Shown: piece by piece, positions 44,914 through 56,178 of the stretch | How positions within the stretch are numbered: position 1 is the first letter of the stretch | Layout of the letters: each line of letters begins with the position of its first letter | NCBI RefSeq assembly: GCF_003386865.1 | Contig: NZ_QTUA01000001.1 | Coordinates: 62,001-126,000, forward strand | DNA length: 64,000 nt | Origin: Calidifontibacter indicus | GTDB lineage: Bacteria > Actinomycetota > Actinomycetes > Actinomycetales > Dermatophilaceae | Reading direction: 5' to 3' | Notes under the pieces: generated by a model | The model's input: only the letters and a program-made list of their open reading frames with translations | What the model was told of the DNA's origin: nothing | Database searches by the model: none | Position numbers and translations under genes: made by a program

Positions 44914-46874
44914 GCGTCCACAGTAGGAGCGGGATCCGACGGGCGGCGCACAAGGTCGACGGTCAGCGGGTCGACCGCGCCGAGCACCACGACGTGCCGC
45001 GCGCTGGATGCGCTGGTGGCCGGGTCGATGACGCTGACGACGTGCCGGCCGGTGACGTCGAGGCGCAGCGAGAAGCTGCCGTCGGCCTGCGTGTGGCCGG
45101 TCTCCTCCACCTCGCCGAGCGGCGTGGTGATGGTGACAAGCGCGCCGTCAACCGGGTGTCCGTCGAGCCGCACCGTGCCCTCGAGCCGGAAGCGGGTGCC
45201 GAGCTCGACGGCGTACTCGCCGGCAGCATCGATCGACACGAGTTCGGCGCGCGGGTGGTAACCGTCGGCGTTCGTGATCCGCTGGTAGACACCGGGACCG
45301 GGCAACACCAGCGAGTAGGAACCGTCGGCCTCGGCGCGGGACCAGTCGACCTTCTCGCCGGAGTCGGTGAGCAGCGTGACGACCGCGTTGCGGGCCGGGC
45401 GGCCCGACCCGTCGCGCACGTGACCGTGCACGACGACATCGCGTCCGCTGTGGGTCTCCTGCGGGTCGTCCTCACGACGGGACGACGGGATGAAGAACGC
45501 GACGAGCGCGGCGACGAGACCGGCGGCCGCGGCCACCCAGTAGATGTAGTGGAACGCCTCGAGGCGCGGCAGGTCGATACCGCCGACGTTGATCGCGACG
45601 GTCGACAGGATCGCGGCCACCATCGCCGACGAGGTGGACGTGCCGACCGCGCGCAGCAACGCGTTGAAGCCGTTGGCCGCTGCGGTCTCGCTGATAGGGG
45701 CGTTGGCCATGATGATGCTCGGCATCGCGGCGTACGCGATCGCGGTGCCCGCGCTGGTGATCGCGGCACCGAGCGCGATCTGGAAGACCGAGCCGGTGAG
45801 GTAGACGCGCAACACATAGCTGAGGCCGAGCACGAGGCCACCGAGCAGCAGCGAGTACTTGCCGCCCCAGCGCTTGGTGATGGTGGCGGTGACCGGCGAC
45901 AGCACCACCATCATCAGACCCGCCGGCAGCACGCACAGTCCGGCGTCGAGCACGCTCAGGCCGTGCCCGTAACCGGTGATCTTCGGCATCTGCAGCAACT
46001 GCGTGGTGGAGACGAGGTTGACGAACATCGACAGGCCGACGAAGACCGAGGCGATGTTGGTGAGCAGGATCGGCGGACGGGCGGCGGTGCGCAGGTCGAC
46101 CATCGGGCCGACGGTGCGCAGCTCCCACGGCACCCACGCCGCGGCGATCACGACGGCGGCCACGAACAGCCCGAGGGTGGTGCGGCTCCCCCAGCCCCAG
46201 TCACCGCCCTTGGAGACGGCCAGCAGGAAGCAGATGAGTGCGCTCGACAACAGCAGCGCGCCGACCACGTCGAAGCGTCCGTGAGTGCGCACCGCCGACT
46301 CGGGCACCACCAGCACGATCGCCAGGAACATCACGATCGCCGCCACGAGGCTCACCCAGAACAGCGCGTGCCAGTCGAAGTGGGCGTAGATGTAGCCGGA
46401 CAACGGCAGACCGATCGCGGCGCCGATGCCGAGTGTTGCCGACATCAGCGCGACGGCACCGCCGACCTTCTCCCGCGGCAGTTCGTCGCGCATGATCGAG
46501 ATGCCGACCGGCACCAGCGCGGCCGCGAAACCCTGCAGCGAACGGCCGAGGATGACCTGCCACAACTGGTGCCCCAGCGCGCCGATCAGCGAGCCGACGA
46601 TCATCGTGGCCAGCGAGATGAGCATCATCTTGCGCTTGCCGAACATGTCGGCACAGCGCGACACGATCGGAGTGGCGACGGCGCTGGTGAGCAGCGTCGC
46701 AGTCACCAACCACGAGCCGTTCGTCTCGGTGGTGTGCAGCAGTTTCGGCACCTCGGGCAGCAGCGGCACGACGAGCGTCTGCTGCAACGCCACGAGGGTG
46801 CCGGTGATTGCGAGGACGGCGGTGATGAGTCCGGCCGGACGGCGGGACCTGACGGGGGCGGCGGCGTGTGACAT
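44910..46874 (-). CDS. MFS transporter fused to C-terminal carboxypeptidase-regulatory-like domains
   Basis: 654 residues from ATG 46874. Residues 1 to about 465 form a 14-segment DHA2-like transporter (start SRRPAGLITAVLAITGTLVA, motif A RCADMFGKRKMML, LGRSLQGFAAALVPVGISIM). After the last membrane segment and an acidic linker come two beta-sandwich repeats (about 478-560: VVVHGHVRDGSGRPARNAVV; about 563-640: FRLEGTVRLDGHPVDGALVT), which follow the carboxypeptidase regulatory-like/Cna-B pattern G-x-V-x-D-x-x-G-x-P-x-x-x-A. Topology would place them in the cytoplasm if both ends are inside. No frameshift seen, so it is one chain. Operon with the aldo/keto reductase. A MarR-type palindrome lies just upstream. 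Confidence 0.85.
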   Translation of the reverse strand: MSHAAAPVRSRRPAGLITAVLAITGTLVALQQTLVVPLLPEVPKLLHTTETNGSWLVTATLLTSAVATPIVSRCADMFGKRKMMLISLATMIVGSLIGALGHQLWQVILGRSLQGFAAALVPVGISIMRDELPREKVGGAVALMSATLGIGAAIGLPLSGYIYAHFDWHALFWVSLVAAIVMFLAIVLVVPESAVRTHGRFDVVGALLLSSALICFLLAVSKGGDWGWGSRTTLGLFVAAVVIAAAWVPWELRTVGPMVDLRTAARPPILLTNIASVFVGLSMFVNLVSTTQLLQMPKITGYGHGLSVLDAGLCVLPAGLMMVVLSPVTATITKRWGGKYSLLLGGLVLGLSYVLRVYLTGSVFQIALGAAITSAGTAIAYAAMPSIIMANAPISETAAANGFNALLRAVGTSTSSAMVAAILSTVAINVGGIDLPRLEAFHYIYWVAAAAGLVAALVAFFIPSSRREDDPQETHSGRDVVVHGHVRDGSGRPARNAVVTLLTDSGEKVDWSRAEADGSYSLVLPGPGVYQRITNADGYHPRAELVSIDAAGEYAVELGTRFRLEGTVRLDGHPVDGALVTITTPLGEVEETGHTQADGSFSLRLDVTGRHVVSVIDPATSASSARHVVVLGAVDPLTVDLVRRPSDPAPTVDA

Positions 46875-46889
46875 CGCCGCCGATCTTAT

Positions 46890-46909
46890 TTGATAGTTTC
46901 GCTAATCAA
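46890..46909 (-). promoter_or_regulatory. MarR-type palindrome upstream of the MFS-fusion gene
   Basis: TTGAT-N10-ATCAA (46890-46894 and 46905-46909), in an AT-rich patch beginning 16 bases before the ATG. The word TTGATAG...CTAATCAA is close to sites bound by MarR/SlyA-type repressors of drug pumps. No MarR gene is in the window. Confidence 0.45.
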
Positions 46910-46986
46910 CTAATTGCCCGAGGGTGGCACTCGACACACACCGGGCTCGTGCGTCCGACCGCGATGCGCACGAACGCGCGCCAGGC

Positions 46987-47030
46987 GCGACGTACTCGGC
47001 GGTTCAGGTCGATACCGGCGAGTAAGTCGC
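46987..47030 (-). terminator. hairpin downstream of guaD
   Basis: GCGACGTACTCG (46987-46998) pairs with CGAGTAAGTCGC (47019-47030), 11 of 12. About 80 bases past the guaD stop; the intervening 70 bases hold several GCAGCC/GCAGCCGA repeats and no gene. Probable end of the purine operon transcript. Confidence 0.45.
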
Positions 47031-47109
47031 GTCAGACGCGATTTCCTTTCATGCGGCCGACGATCCAAGCAGCCCACAGCCTCGCAGCCGATCCACGCAG
47101 CCGACAGAC

Positions 47110-48405
47110 TCACCCGACGGACGTCTGCGAGAGATGCTCGCCGCCGACCCACACTCCGGCCACGTCGTCGGTGGTGCCGAGCGCGAAGATCTTGGCGAGC
47201 ACGTCGTCGGAGTCCTTCGCGTGCTCGATGCCCATGTCGAGCGGGTCGCCGTGGGCCGGACGGATCCACACCGCGTCGAACTCGCGCCCGACCGACAGGT
47301 CGCCCACTCGGTCGCCGAGGTCGAGCGACAGCGCACCGGCGCGGGTGGCCAGGTAGAGCAGGTGGGCCGCGGTCAGCGGCAAGCCCTCGTCGCCGAGCAA
47401 CTGCTGCATGAAGTAGGCCTGCAGCCCCTCCTTGAGCAGGCAGTAGCCGGTGCCCGCACCGACGTCGCTGCCGAGCGCGACCGAGACGCCGTGTTCGACG
47501 TGCCGCTTGAGCGGGAAGAGTCCGCTGCCGAGTGCGGAGTTGCTCGTCGGGCAGTGCGCCACCGACGAGCCGCGCGAGGCCATGAGCGCGAGCTCGGCGT
47601 CCTTGGGGTGCACGTCGTGGGCGAGCACCGAGCGCGGGCCGAGCAGCCCGTGCGCGTCGTACGTCGAGGTGTAGTCGAGGCCGCCGAAGAGCTCCTCGAC
47701 CTCCTCCACCTCGCGCTTGTTCTCGTTGACGTGCGAGGTGAAGTAGAGCCCGGGGACGTCCTGCATCACCTTGCCGCAGGCGGCGAGCATCTCCTCGCCG
47801 GCCGAGAGCGAGAAGCGTGGTGTGACCGCGTAGTGCAACCGGCCGACGCCGTGCCAGCGCTTGGCGAGCTCGACCGATTGCTCGTAGGCGCGCTCGGGGG
47901 TGGTGAGCAGCCCGTCGGGCAGGATGCGGTCGGAGACGACGAGTCCGCTGATGATGCGGATGCGGCTGGCGCGAGCGTGGGTGAAGAAGACGTCCATCGC
48001 GGAGGCGAAGTGCGACCCGAAGACGAGCGCCGTCGTGGTGCCGGCCTCGCGCAGGCCGCGCAGGAAGCCACCGGCGACCGCCGCGGCCTGGTCGTCGTCG
48101 GCCATCCGCAGTTCCTCCGGCAGCGCCGCGCGGTCGAGCCAGTCGAGCAACGGCATGCCGAGCGCGCCGATCACCCGCAACTGCGGGAAGTGCACGTGGG
48201 TGTCGACGAAGCCGGGCAACAGGATGCCGTCGGTGAGGTCGATGACCTGCTCGTCGGGGTACTCCCGGGCGATCGCGGCGTAGCTGTCGCGGCGAGTGAT
48301 GACGCCCTCCACGACCCGCAACCCGATGTCGGTGCCGGTGCGCAGCCGGGCGCCGTCGAACGGACTCTGCGGGGTGTCGAGCACCGTGGCGCGGTAGATC
48401 GTCAT
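47110..48405 (-). CDS. guaD: guanine deaminase
   Basis: 431 residues from ATG 48405, with AAAGGA upstream; start overlaps the xdhC stop (ATGA). Amidohydrolase: metal ligands His70 and His72 in GFVDTHVHFPQ, further His in YFTSHVNENKREVEEV and HDVHPKD, and Asp in ALGSDVGAGTGYCLLKE. Converts guanine to xanthine and ammonia, feeding the xanthine dehydrogenase encoded just upstream. The TSHVNEN and SVAHCPTSN motifs are specific for GuaD. Confidence 0.95.
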   Translation of the reverse strand: MTIYRATVLDTPQSPFDGARLRTGTDIGLRVVEGVITRRDSYAAIAREYPDEQVIDLTDGILLPGFVDTHVHFPQLRVIGALGMPLLDWLDRAALPEELRMADDDQAAAVAGGFLRGLREAGTTTALVFGSHFASAMDVFFTHARASRIRIISGLVVSDRILPDGLLTTPERAYEQSVELAKRWHGVGRLHYAVTPRFSLSAGEEMLAACGKVMQDVPGLYFTSHVNENKREVEEVEELFGGLDYTSTYDAHGLLGPRSVLAHDVHPKDAELALMASRGSSVAHCPTSNSALGSGLFPLKRHVEHGVSVALGSDVGAGTGYCLLKEGLQAYFMQQLLGDEGLPLTAAHLLYLATRAGALSLDLGDRVGDLSVGREFDAVWIRPAHGDPLDMGIEHAKDSDDVLAKIFALGTTDDVAGVWVGGEHLSQTSVG

Positions 48406-49220
48406 CGGGAGGTCCTTTCGGCCAGGCGGTCGCGGGCGAACGCCTGCAACAGGGCCGCAGCGATGCCGACGGCGATGGCGGCCGGTTCCTTCGAGGTGAT
48501 CTCCGGGAAGCCGACGGGGCATTGGATGCGGGCGATCGACTCCGGCGAATGCCCTTCGGCAGCAAGGGTTTTCTCGAAGCGGCGCCACTTGGCGTTCGAC
48601 CCGATGAGGCCGATGGTGCCGAGGTGCGAGCAGCGAAGCGCCGCGTCGCAGAGCGCGGCGTCCTCGGCGTGGTCGTGGCTCATGATCACCACGTGTGTGC
48701 CCGCGGGCACCTCGCCGAGCATCAGTTCGGGCACCGGCACCCGACGGACGGTGACCTGGGCGACCGTCTCCCCCAAGTCCTCGGGCAGCGAATCGATTTG
48801 TGCGGCACGCGAATCGGCCAGGTAGAGGTCGATGTCGTGCCGGCCGAGGATGTGGGCGAGCTCGCGGCCGACGTGGCCCATGCCGAAGATCGCGACGGCG
48901 GGCACCGGCAGTTGTGGCTCCAACAGCAGCACCACCTCGCCGCCGCAGCACTGCACACCGTGGGCGTTGTCGGCGTGCTCCGACAGCGACATCGTCAACT
49001 GCTCGACCTCGCCGATGCCACCCTCGAGCATCTGCCTACCGCGGGCGATCGCGGTCTCCTCGAGGTTGCCGCCGCCGACCGTGCCGTACGTCGTGTCGGC
49101 GGTGACGATCATCTTCGCGCCGGCCGCGCGGGGCGCGTGCCCGCGCACACTGACGACGGTGACGAGCACGCACCCGACGCGCTCACGACGCAGCCGGTGC
49201 ACCTGTTCCGACCAGTGCAT
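48402..49220 (-). CDS. xdhC: xanthine dehydrogenase accessory protein XdhC
   Basis: 272 residues from ATG 49220. XdhC binds and sulfurates molybdenum cofactor and inserts it into XdhB. N-terminal XdhC/CoxI domain with RGHAPRAAGAKMIVT and HGVQCCGGEV (the conserved Cys pair), then a Rossmann domain (VAIFGMGHVGRELAHILGRH) and IGLIGSNAKWRRF near the end. Located between xdhB (13-bp gap) and guaD (4-bp overlap). Confidence 0.95.
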   Translation of the reverse strand: MHWSEQVHRLRRERVGCVLVTVVSVRGHAPRAAGAKMIVTADTTYGTVGGGNLEETAIARGRQMLEGGIGEVEQLTMSLSEHADNAHGVQCCGGEVVLLLEPQLPVPAVAIFGMGHVGRELAHILGRHDIDLYLADSRAAQIDSLPEDLGETVAQVTVRRVPVPELMLGEVPAGTHVVIMSHDHAEDAALCDAALRCSHLGTIGLIGSNAKWRRFEKTLAAEGHSPESIARIQCPVGFPEITSKEPAAIAVGIAAALLQAFARDRLAERTSR

Positions 49221-49232
49221 GACGCACGCTCC

Positions 49233-51502
<2,270 letters not shown>

Positions 51503-51506
<4 letters not shown>

Positions 51507-52966
51507 GACGCCACCTCCTGCGTGGTCTCGGCGAACAGTTTGGGCAGTGCGGTGCGCAAGGTGGCCGCGCGGTAGTCGGCGCTGGCGCGGTGGTCGTCCA
51601 TCGGTGTGCCCTCCCGACCGAGCACCTCTGCGGCCTCGGCGGCGGTCTGCGCGGTCCAGGGTTTGCCCACGAGCGCCTGCTCGGTGGCGGTGGCCCGTAT
51701 CGGCGTGGCGGCGACACCGCCGAGGCCGATGCGGGCCTTGCGCACAATGCCGCCCTCGACGCCGCCCTCGATCTCGAGCGCGAGGCCGACGGCCACGCTG
51801 CTGATGTCGTCGAAGCGGCGTTTGGCGATCTTGTGGAACGCGGTCAGACCACTGAGCGGCAACGGAATCCGGATCGCCCGGATGAGTTCGTCCTTCGCCC
51901 GGACGGTCTGCCGGTAACCGGTGAAGTAATCGGCCAGCGGCACCTCGCGGTCGCCCGCCGGGCCGGTGAGCACCAGCACGGCCTCCAGCGCGAGCAGCGC
52001 CGGCGGGGTGTCGCCGATCGGCGAGCCGGTGCCGAGGTTGCCACCGATCGTGCCGCCGTTGCGGATCAGTCGCGATGCGAACTGCGGGAACAACTGGGCC
52101 AGGAGCGGCACGCGTCCGTCGAGCAGCCGCTCGACCTCGCTGAGCGTGAGCGCGGCACCGATCTCGACGAACTCGTCGGTGAACTCCAGACCGCGCATCT
52201 CGGCGAGTCGGTCGATGGCGACGACGAGGCCGGCGCGCGCGCCCTTGATGTTGACGTCGACGCCCCAGTCGGTGGACCCGGCGACGATCATCGCGTCGGG
52301 TTCGCGCTGCAGGATCTCGATCGCCTCGGCAAGGGTCGTCGGCCGCACGAAGCGTCCGAACTCGTGCTCGACCTGGGTCGCGGCCCCGGCCGGCGCGGCC
52401 GTAGCGAGCCGGGTGACGCGCTCGTCGGACGGGTCGGCGTCGCCCAACGCGTACGCCGCGTCGCGGATCGGGCGGTAACCGGTGCAGCGGCACAGGTTGC
52501 CCGACAACGAGTGCAGGTCGAACCCGTTCGCGCCGTGCTCGGCGCAGTCGTGACCACCCGCGGCGCGGTCGGGGCGGTAGTACTCGGCGGCCATCGAGCA
52601 GATGAATCCCGGTGTGCAGTAACCGCACTGGGAGCCGCCACGCACCGCCATCTCACGCTGCACGGGGTGCAGGTCGGTGGGCGTGCCGATGCCCTCGGCG
52701 GTGACGACCTCCTGCCCGTCGAGGGTGAGCGCCGGGATGAGGCAGGCGTTGATCGCGGTCCAGCGCGAGCGTCCTTCGCCGTCCGGGCGCAGCACCATGA
52801 TCGAGCAGGCGCCGCACTCGCCCTCGGCGCAGCCTTCCTTCGCACCGGTGAAGCCGCGGTCGCGGATGAAGTCGAGCGCGTTGGTCGACGGGTCGATCCC
52901 GGCCAGCGAACTGGGTTGGCCGTTGAGGGTCATCCCGGGGTCACCGGAACTTCGTTGTGCAGTCAT
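51503..52966 (-). CDS. xdhA: xanthine dehydrogenase, iron-sulfur/FAD subunit
   Basis: 487 residues from ATG 52966 with GGGAGG 7 bases upstream. Two [2Fe-2S] clusters: plant-type CAEGECGACSI with a further Cys, and CGYC...LCRC in the four-helix domain. An FAD domain follows (from about 200: VAGSTDWGVDVNIK, and RNGGTIGGNLGTGSPIGDTP). Fusion of the two electron-transfer modules in one chain, with a separate Mo subunit, is the XdhA/XdhB layout. First gene of xdhA-xdhB-xdhC-guaD. Confidence 0.95.
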
Positions 52967-53129
52967 CTTTCTGCCTCCCACCGCCGACGGTCGTTGCCGT
53001 CCGTTTGCTCTTCTCCCGGACATCCCCGGAGCATGGTTGCGGTCGTGACGGCGCGCCGGTTATCCATGCGAACGGGGCCGTCCGGCCAGCCTACGGGCTG
53101 GATCTTCACAGGGGAAGGTTTCGCCAGTA

Positions 53130-53157
53130 GGAATTACGATTTCGTGATGTGGAAGTT
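53130..53157 (-). promoter_or_regulatory. shared purine-cluster motif, copy 1
   Basis: GGAATTACG (53130) and GTGGAAGTT (53149-53157), with the two GGAA words 21 bp apart, two helical turns. The same 28-bp frame recurs before uraD at 56048-56075 with 19 identical positions, including the nine-base GTGGAAGTT. Here it is about 165 bp upstream of xdhA and just past the allE stop. Confidence 0.45.
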
Positions 53158-53163
53158 GCTATC

Positions 53164-53994
53164 TCAGAGGAGTTGCCGACTCAGCGGCGCGTGCCGGTTG
53201 ACGTCCTTGTAGAGCAGGTAGCGGAAGCGGCCGGGGCCGCCGGCGTAACAGGCCTGCGGGCAGAACGCGCGCAGCCACATGAAGTCGCCCTCCTGCACCT
53301 CGATCCAGTCCTTGTTGAGCAGGTAGACGGCCTTGCCCTCGAGCACGTAGAGGCCGTGCTCCATGACGTGGGTCTCCGGGAAGGGGATCACGCCGCCGGG
53401 CTCGAAGTTGACGATGTTGACGTGCATGTCGTGCCGCACGTCGGTCGGGTCGGCGAACCGCTGGGTGGTCCAACGCCCTTCGGTGCCAGGCATTTCGCCG
53501 CCCGGCACGTCGTCCTCGTGGGTCACGAAGGCCTCGGGCACGTCGATGCCCTCGACCCGCTGGTAGGCCTTGCGGATCCAGTGGAACGACGCGTTCGCGG
53601 CGCTGGTGTTGTGCAGCGTCCACTGGGCCTGCGGCGGCAGAAAGACGTAGCTGCCGGCACGCAGGTCGTGCTTGCCCCCCGTAAGATCGAGCTGGAGTTC
53701 ACCGCCGACGACGAACAACACGCCCTCGGCCGACGGGTCGAGCTCGGGCTTGTCGGAGCCGCCGCCGGGGGCCACCTCGACGATGTACTGCGAGAAGGTC
53801 TCGGAGAAACCGGACAGTGGCCGGGCGATGATCCAGAGCCGGGTCTTCTCCCAGAACGGCAGCAGGCTGGTGACGATGTCGCGCATCGTGCCGCGCGGAA
53901 GCACCGCATAGGCCTCGGTGAACATCGCACGATCGGTGGTGAGGTCGGTCTGAGCGGGCAGTCCGCCGGTCGGCACGTAGTAGGTGTTGCTCAT
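53164..53994 (-). CDS. allE: (S)-ureidoglycine aminohydrolase
   Basis: 276 residues from ATG 53994. Bicupin that releases ammonia from ureidoglycine, giving (S)-ureidoglycolate. Two cupin modules: GELQLDLTGGKHDLRAGSYV, then FLPPQAQWTLHN and PFPETHVMEHGLYVLEGKAV, then YLLNKDWIEVQEGDFMWLRA with metal ligands Glu, His and Gln positions (ETHVMEHG). The final block FCPQACYAGGPGRFRYLLYK is family-specific. It follows glxK after a 74-bp gap. Confidence 0.93.
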   Translation of the reverse strand: MSNTYYVPTGGLPAQTDLTTDRAMFTEAYAVLPRGTMRDIVTSLLPFWEKTRLWIIARPLSGFSETFSQYIVEVAPGGGSDKPELDPSAEGVLFVVGGELQLDLTGGKHDLRAGSYVFLPPQAQWTLHNTSAANASFHWIRKAYQRVEGIDVPEAFVTHEDDVPGGEMPGTEGRWTTQRFADPTDVRHDMHVNIVNFEPGGVIPFPETHVMEHGLYVLEGKAVYLLNKDWIEVQEGDFMWLRAFCPQACYAGGPGRFRYLLYKDVNRHAPLSRQLL

Positions 53995-54068
53995 CGTCGG
54001 TCCTTCACTTGTCGGTTCGGGTCTGGTGGCAGTGTGCGCCGCTCGGACGGGCGTGCTGGGCTCGGCGG

Positions 54069-55190
54069 TCAACCGGCCAGCTGGTCCGTGGCGAGGCGCG
54101 CACCGATCGTCTCGAGCAGGGCGGCGCCGTTGGTCATGGCGTCGTCGAGGTCGCTGGCGAAATCGGTGAGCGAATAGGACTGGCGCACACCGAGCTCGGC
54201 GTGTCCGGTGTCGTCGAGCTTGTCGACACCGCAGACGGCGACCACCGCGATCCCTCGCTCGGCGGCGAGTGCCGCGACGGCCGCCGGGGCCTTGCCGTGC
54301 AGGGTCTGCTCGTCGAGCGCCCCTTCGCCGGTGACGACCAGGTCGGCGCCGTCGAGGGCATCGGCGAGGCCGACCATGTCGAAGAGCAGGTCGGTGCCCG
54401 GACGCAGGGTCGCGCCGAGCAGCGCGAGCATCGCGAAGCCCACCCCGCCGGCCGCGCCGGCACCGGGCTCCTCGCGTTGGTCGCGGCCGGTCGTCCGCGC
54501 GACGAGGTCGGCCCACCGGCCGAGGGTGGCGTCGAGCGCGGCGACCTGGTCGGGCGAGGCGCCCTTCTGCGGTCCGTAGACCGCGGCCGCGCCGCGCGCA
54601 CCGGTGAGCGGGTTGTCGACGTCGCACGCCACGAGCACCGTGGCCTCGCGCAGCCCGGGGTGGAGCCCGGTGAGATCGAGAGTGGCCGCATCGGCGAGAC
54701 CACCGCCGCCGGGGGCGACATCGGCGCCGGACGCGTCGAGGATGCGGGCGCCGAGCGCCTGCGCGAGCCCGGCACCGCCGTCCGTCGAGGCGCTGCCGCC
54801 GATGCCGACGACCAGGGTGCGGCACCCGGCGTCGAGCGCGTGGGCGACGACCTCACCGAGACCGGCGCTGGACGCGTCCATCGGCGCGAGGTCGCGCCCG
54901 AGCATCGCCAGGCCCGACACCTCCGCCATCTCGATGACGGCGTCGTCGCCGCGGCGGGCGTAACGGGTGGCGATGGTGCGGCCGACCGGGTCGCCGGCGT
55001 GCAGGCCGACCTGGGTGAAACCGGCGCTCTCGACCGCGGCGATCGTGCCGTCGCCACCGTCGGCCACCGGCACGATCGCGATGTCGAGGTCGCGCATCGC
55101 CGAACGCATCCCGCGAGCCACCGCTGCGCCGACCTCGGCGGCTGTGAGCGTGCCCTTGAACTTGTCCGGTGCGATGACCACCCGGGTCAT
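54069..55190 (-). CDS. glxK: glycerate kinase
   Basis: 373 residues from ATG 55190. GckA/GarK-type kinase: VVIAPDKFKGTLTAAEV at the start, VPVADGGDGTIAAV, GIGGSASTDGGAGLAQALGA and the ATP/sugar block VVTGEGALDEQTLHGKAPA. It phosphorylates glycerate made from glyoxylate, connecting allantoin breakdown to glycolysis. Three bases after the uraH stop. Confidence 0.94.
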   Translation of the reverse strand: MTRVVIAPDKFKGTLTAAEVGAAVARGMRSAMRDLDIAIVPVADGGDGTIAAVESAGFTQVGLHAGDPVGRTIATRYARRGDDAVIEMAEVSGLAMLGRDLAPMDASSAGLGEVVAHALDAGCRTLVVGIGGSASTDGGAGLAQALGARILDASGADVAPGGGGLADAATLDLTGLHPGLREATVLVACDVDNPLTGARGAAAVYGPQKGASPDQVAALDATLGRWADLVARTTGRDQREEPGAGAAGGVGFAMLALLGATLRPGTDLLFDMVGLADALDGADLVVTGEGALDEQTLHGKAPAAVAALAAERGIAVVAVCGVDKLDDTGHAELGVRQSYSLTDFASDLDDAMTNGAALLETIGARLATDQLAG

Positions 55191-55193
55191 CGG

Positions 55194-55520
55194 TCAGCTA
55201 CCCCGGTAGGTGCTGAAACCGAAGGGATTCAACAGGATCGGCACGTGGTAGTGCTGTTCGGCGTCGCCGATCGTGAACGCCACGGCGATCTCGGGATAGA
55301 ACGACTCGGTGCCGAGCGCGTCGTAGTACTCCTTCGCACCGAAGGTCAGGCGGTAGTCGCCGACCTCCAGCCGCTCCGGGCCGATCTCGCCGACACGGCC
55401 GTCGGCGTTGGTCACTCCCGCACCGATCCGTTCGCCGGCCAGGGTCTCCAACACGATGCGGACGCCTTCGGCCGGCTTGCCGCGGCTGGTGTCCAGGACG
55501 TGGGTGCTCAACGTGCCCAT
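55194..55520 (-). CDS. uraH: 5-hydroxyisourate hydrolase (transthyretin-like)
   Basis: 108 residues from ATG 55520, sharing one base with the uraD stop (TGATG). Second step after urate oxidation: HIU to OHCU. Active-site His7 in LSTHVLDTSRG, conserved HYHVPILLNPFGFSTYRGS, ending in the diagnostic YRGS tetrapeptide. Note that no uricase gene is in the window to supply HIU. Confidence 0.96.
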   Translation of the reverse strand: MGTLSTHVLDTSRGKPAEGVRIVLETLAGERIGAGVTNADGRVGEIGPERLEVGDYRLTFGAKEYYDALGTESFYPEIAVAFTIGDAEQHYHVPILLNPFGFSTYRGS

Positions 55521-56017
55521 CAGTGCGCAACCTCCTCCAGACGCAGCAGTGCGATCTGGCGCAGCTGCGTCACGGTCTCTTCGCGTTCGGTCTCGTCGTC
55601 GTTCTCCAGCCGGCGCTCCAACTCGGCGAGGATCTCGGTGGCGGTGCGGCCCTTCGCGCGGATCAGGAAGACCCGGTCGAAGCGGTCTTCGTAGGCCTGG
55701 TTGCCGACCTGCAGCCGGTGCATCACCGCGGCATCGCTGCGGTCGACGCCGGTCTGTTCCTTGGCCGACGCCTCGGCCTGGTGTTCGGGGCTGGTGGCCC
55801 GCTCGCCGATGCGCGGGTGGCCGGCGAGTGCCGCCGCGAGTTCGTCGTCGTCGAGCTGCGCGGCCGCGCCCTCGGCGGCGTGCAGCAGGGCGTTGCGCGA
55901 GTCGTAGGGGCGGCCGGCGGCCACCTCGGCCACCCAGCGGTCGACCGGCAGGCAGGCCCGCAACGCGGCGTCGACCTGGTCGTCGCTCAGGGCGTTGAAG
56001 CTCGATGGTGTCGTCAT
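55520..56017 (-). CDS. uraD: OHCU decarboxylase
   Basis: 165 residues from ATG 56017. Converts OHCU to (S)-allantoin. Catalytic His67 in AGHPRIG, SPEHQAEASAKEQTG and FLIRAKGRTATEIL are the family signatures. First gene of the uraD-uraH-glxK-allE block; the shared GGAA motif lies 31-58 bp upstream. Confidence 0.95.
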   Translation of the reverse strand: MTTPSSFNALSDDQVDAALRACLPVDRWVAEVAAGRPYDSRNALLHAAEGAAAQLDDDELAAALAGHPRIGERATSPEHQAEASAKEQTGVDRSDAAVMHRLQVGNQAYEDRFDRVFLIRAKGRTATEILAELERRLENDDETEREETVTQLRQIALLRLEEVAH

Positions 56018-56047
56018 GGCTCTCCCCGCTCGCGCGTTCCATTATTC

Positions 56048-56075
56048 GGAACTTTCATTACGCAGAGTGGAAGTT
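56048..56075. promoter_or_regulatory. shared purine-cluster motif, copy 2
   Basis: GGAACTTTC (56048) and GTGGAAGTT (56067-56075), GGAA words 21 bp apart. AACTT and AAGTT also form an inverted pair. It lies in the 161-bp gap between divergent uraD and the racemase gene and could control both. See copy 1 at 53130. Confidence 0.5.
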
Positions 56076-56178
56076 TATGGGTGGCGGCTCGCACCGGTCA
56101 AGGATCGACCGCCGAACCGTGGACGGTCAATGGTGAGAAGGTCGACCGTTCGGCGCGCGCGGATGGTTGGCTTGGCCC

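Noticed and set aside
52967-53163. Purine riboswitch or other structured leader before xdhA
   Set aside because: I see no three-way-junction signature or conserved riboswitch core; only the repeated GGAA motif stands out.
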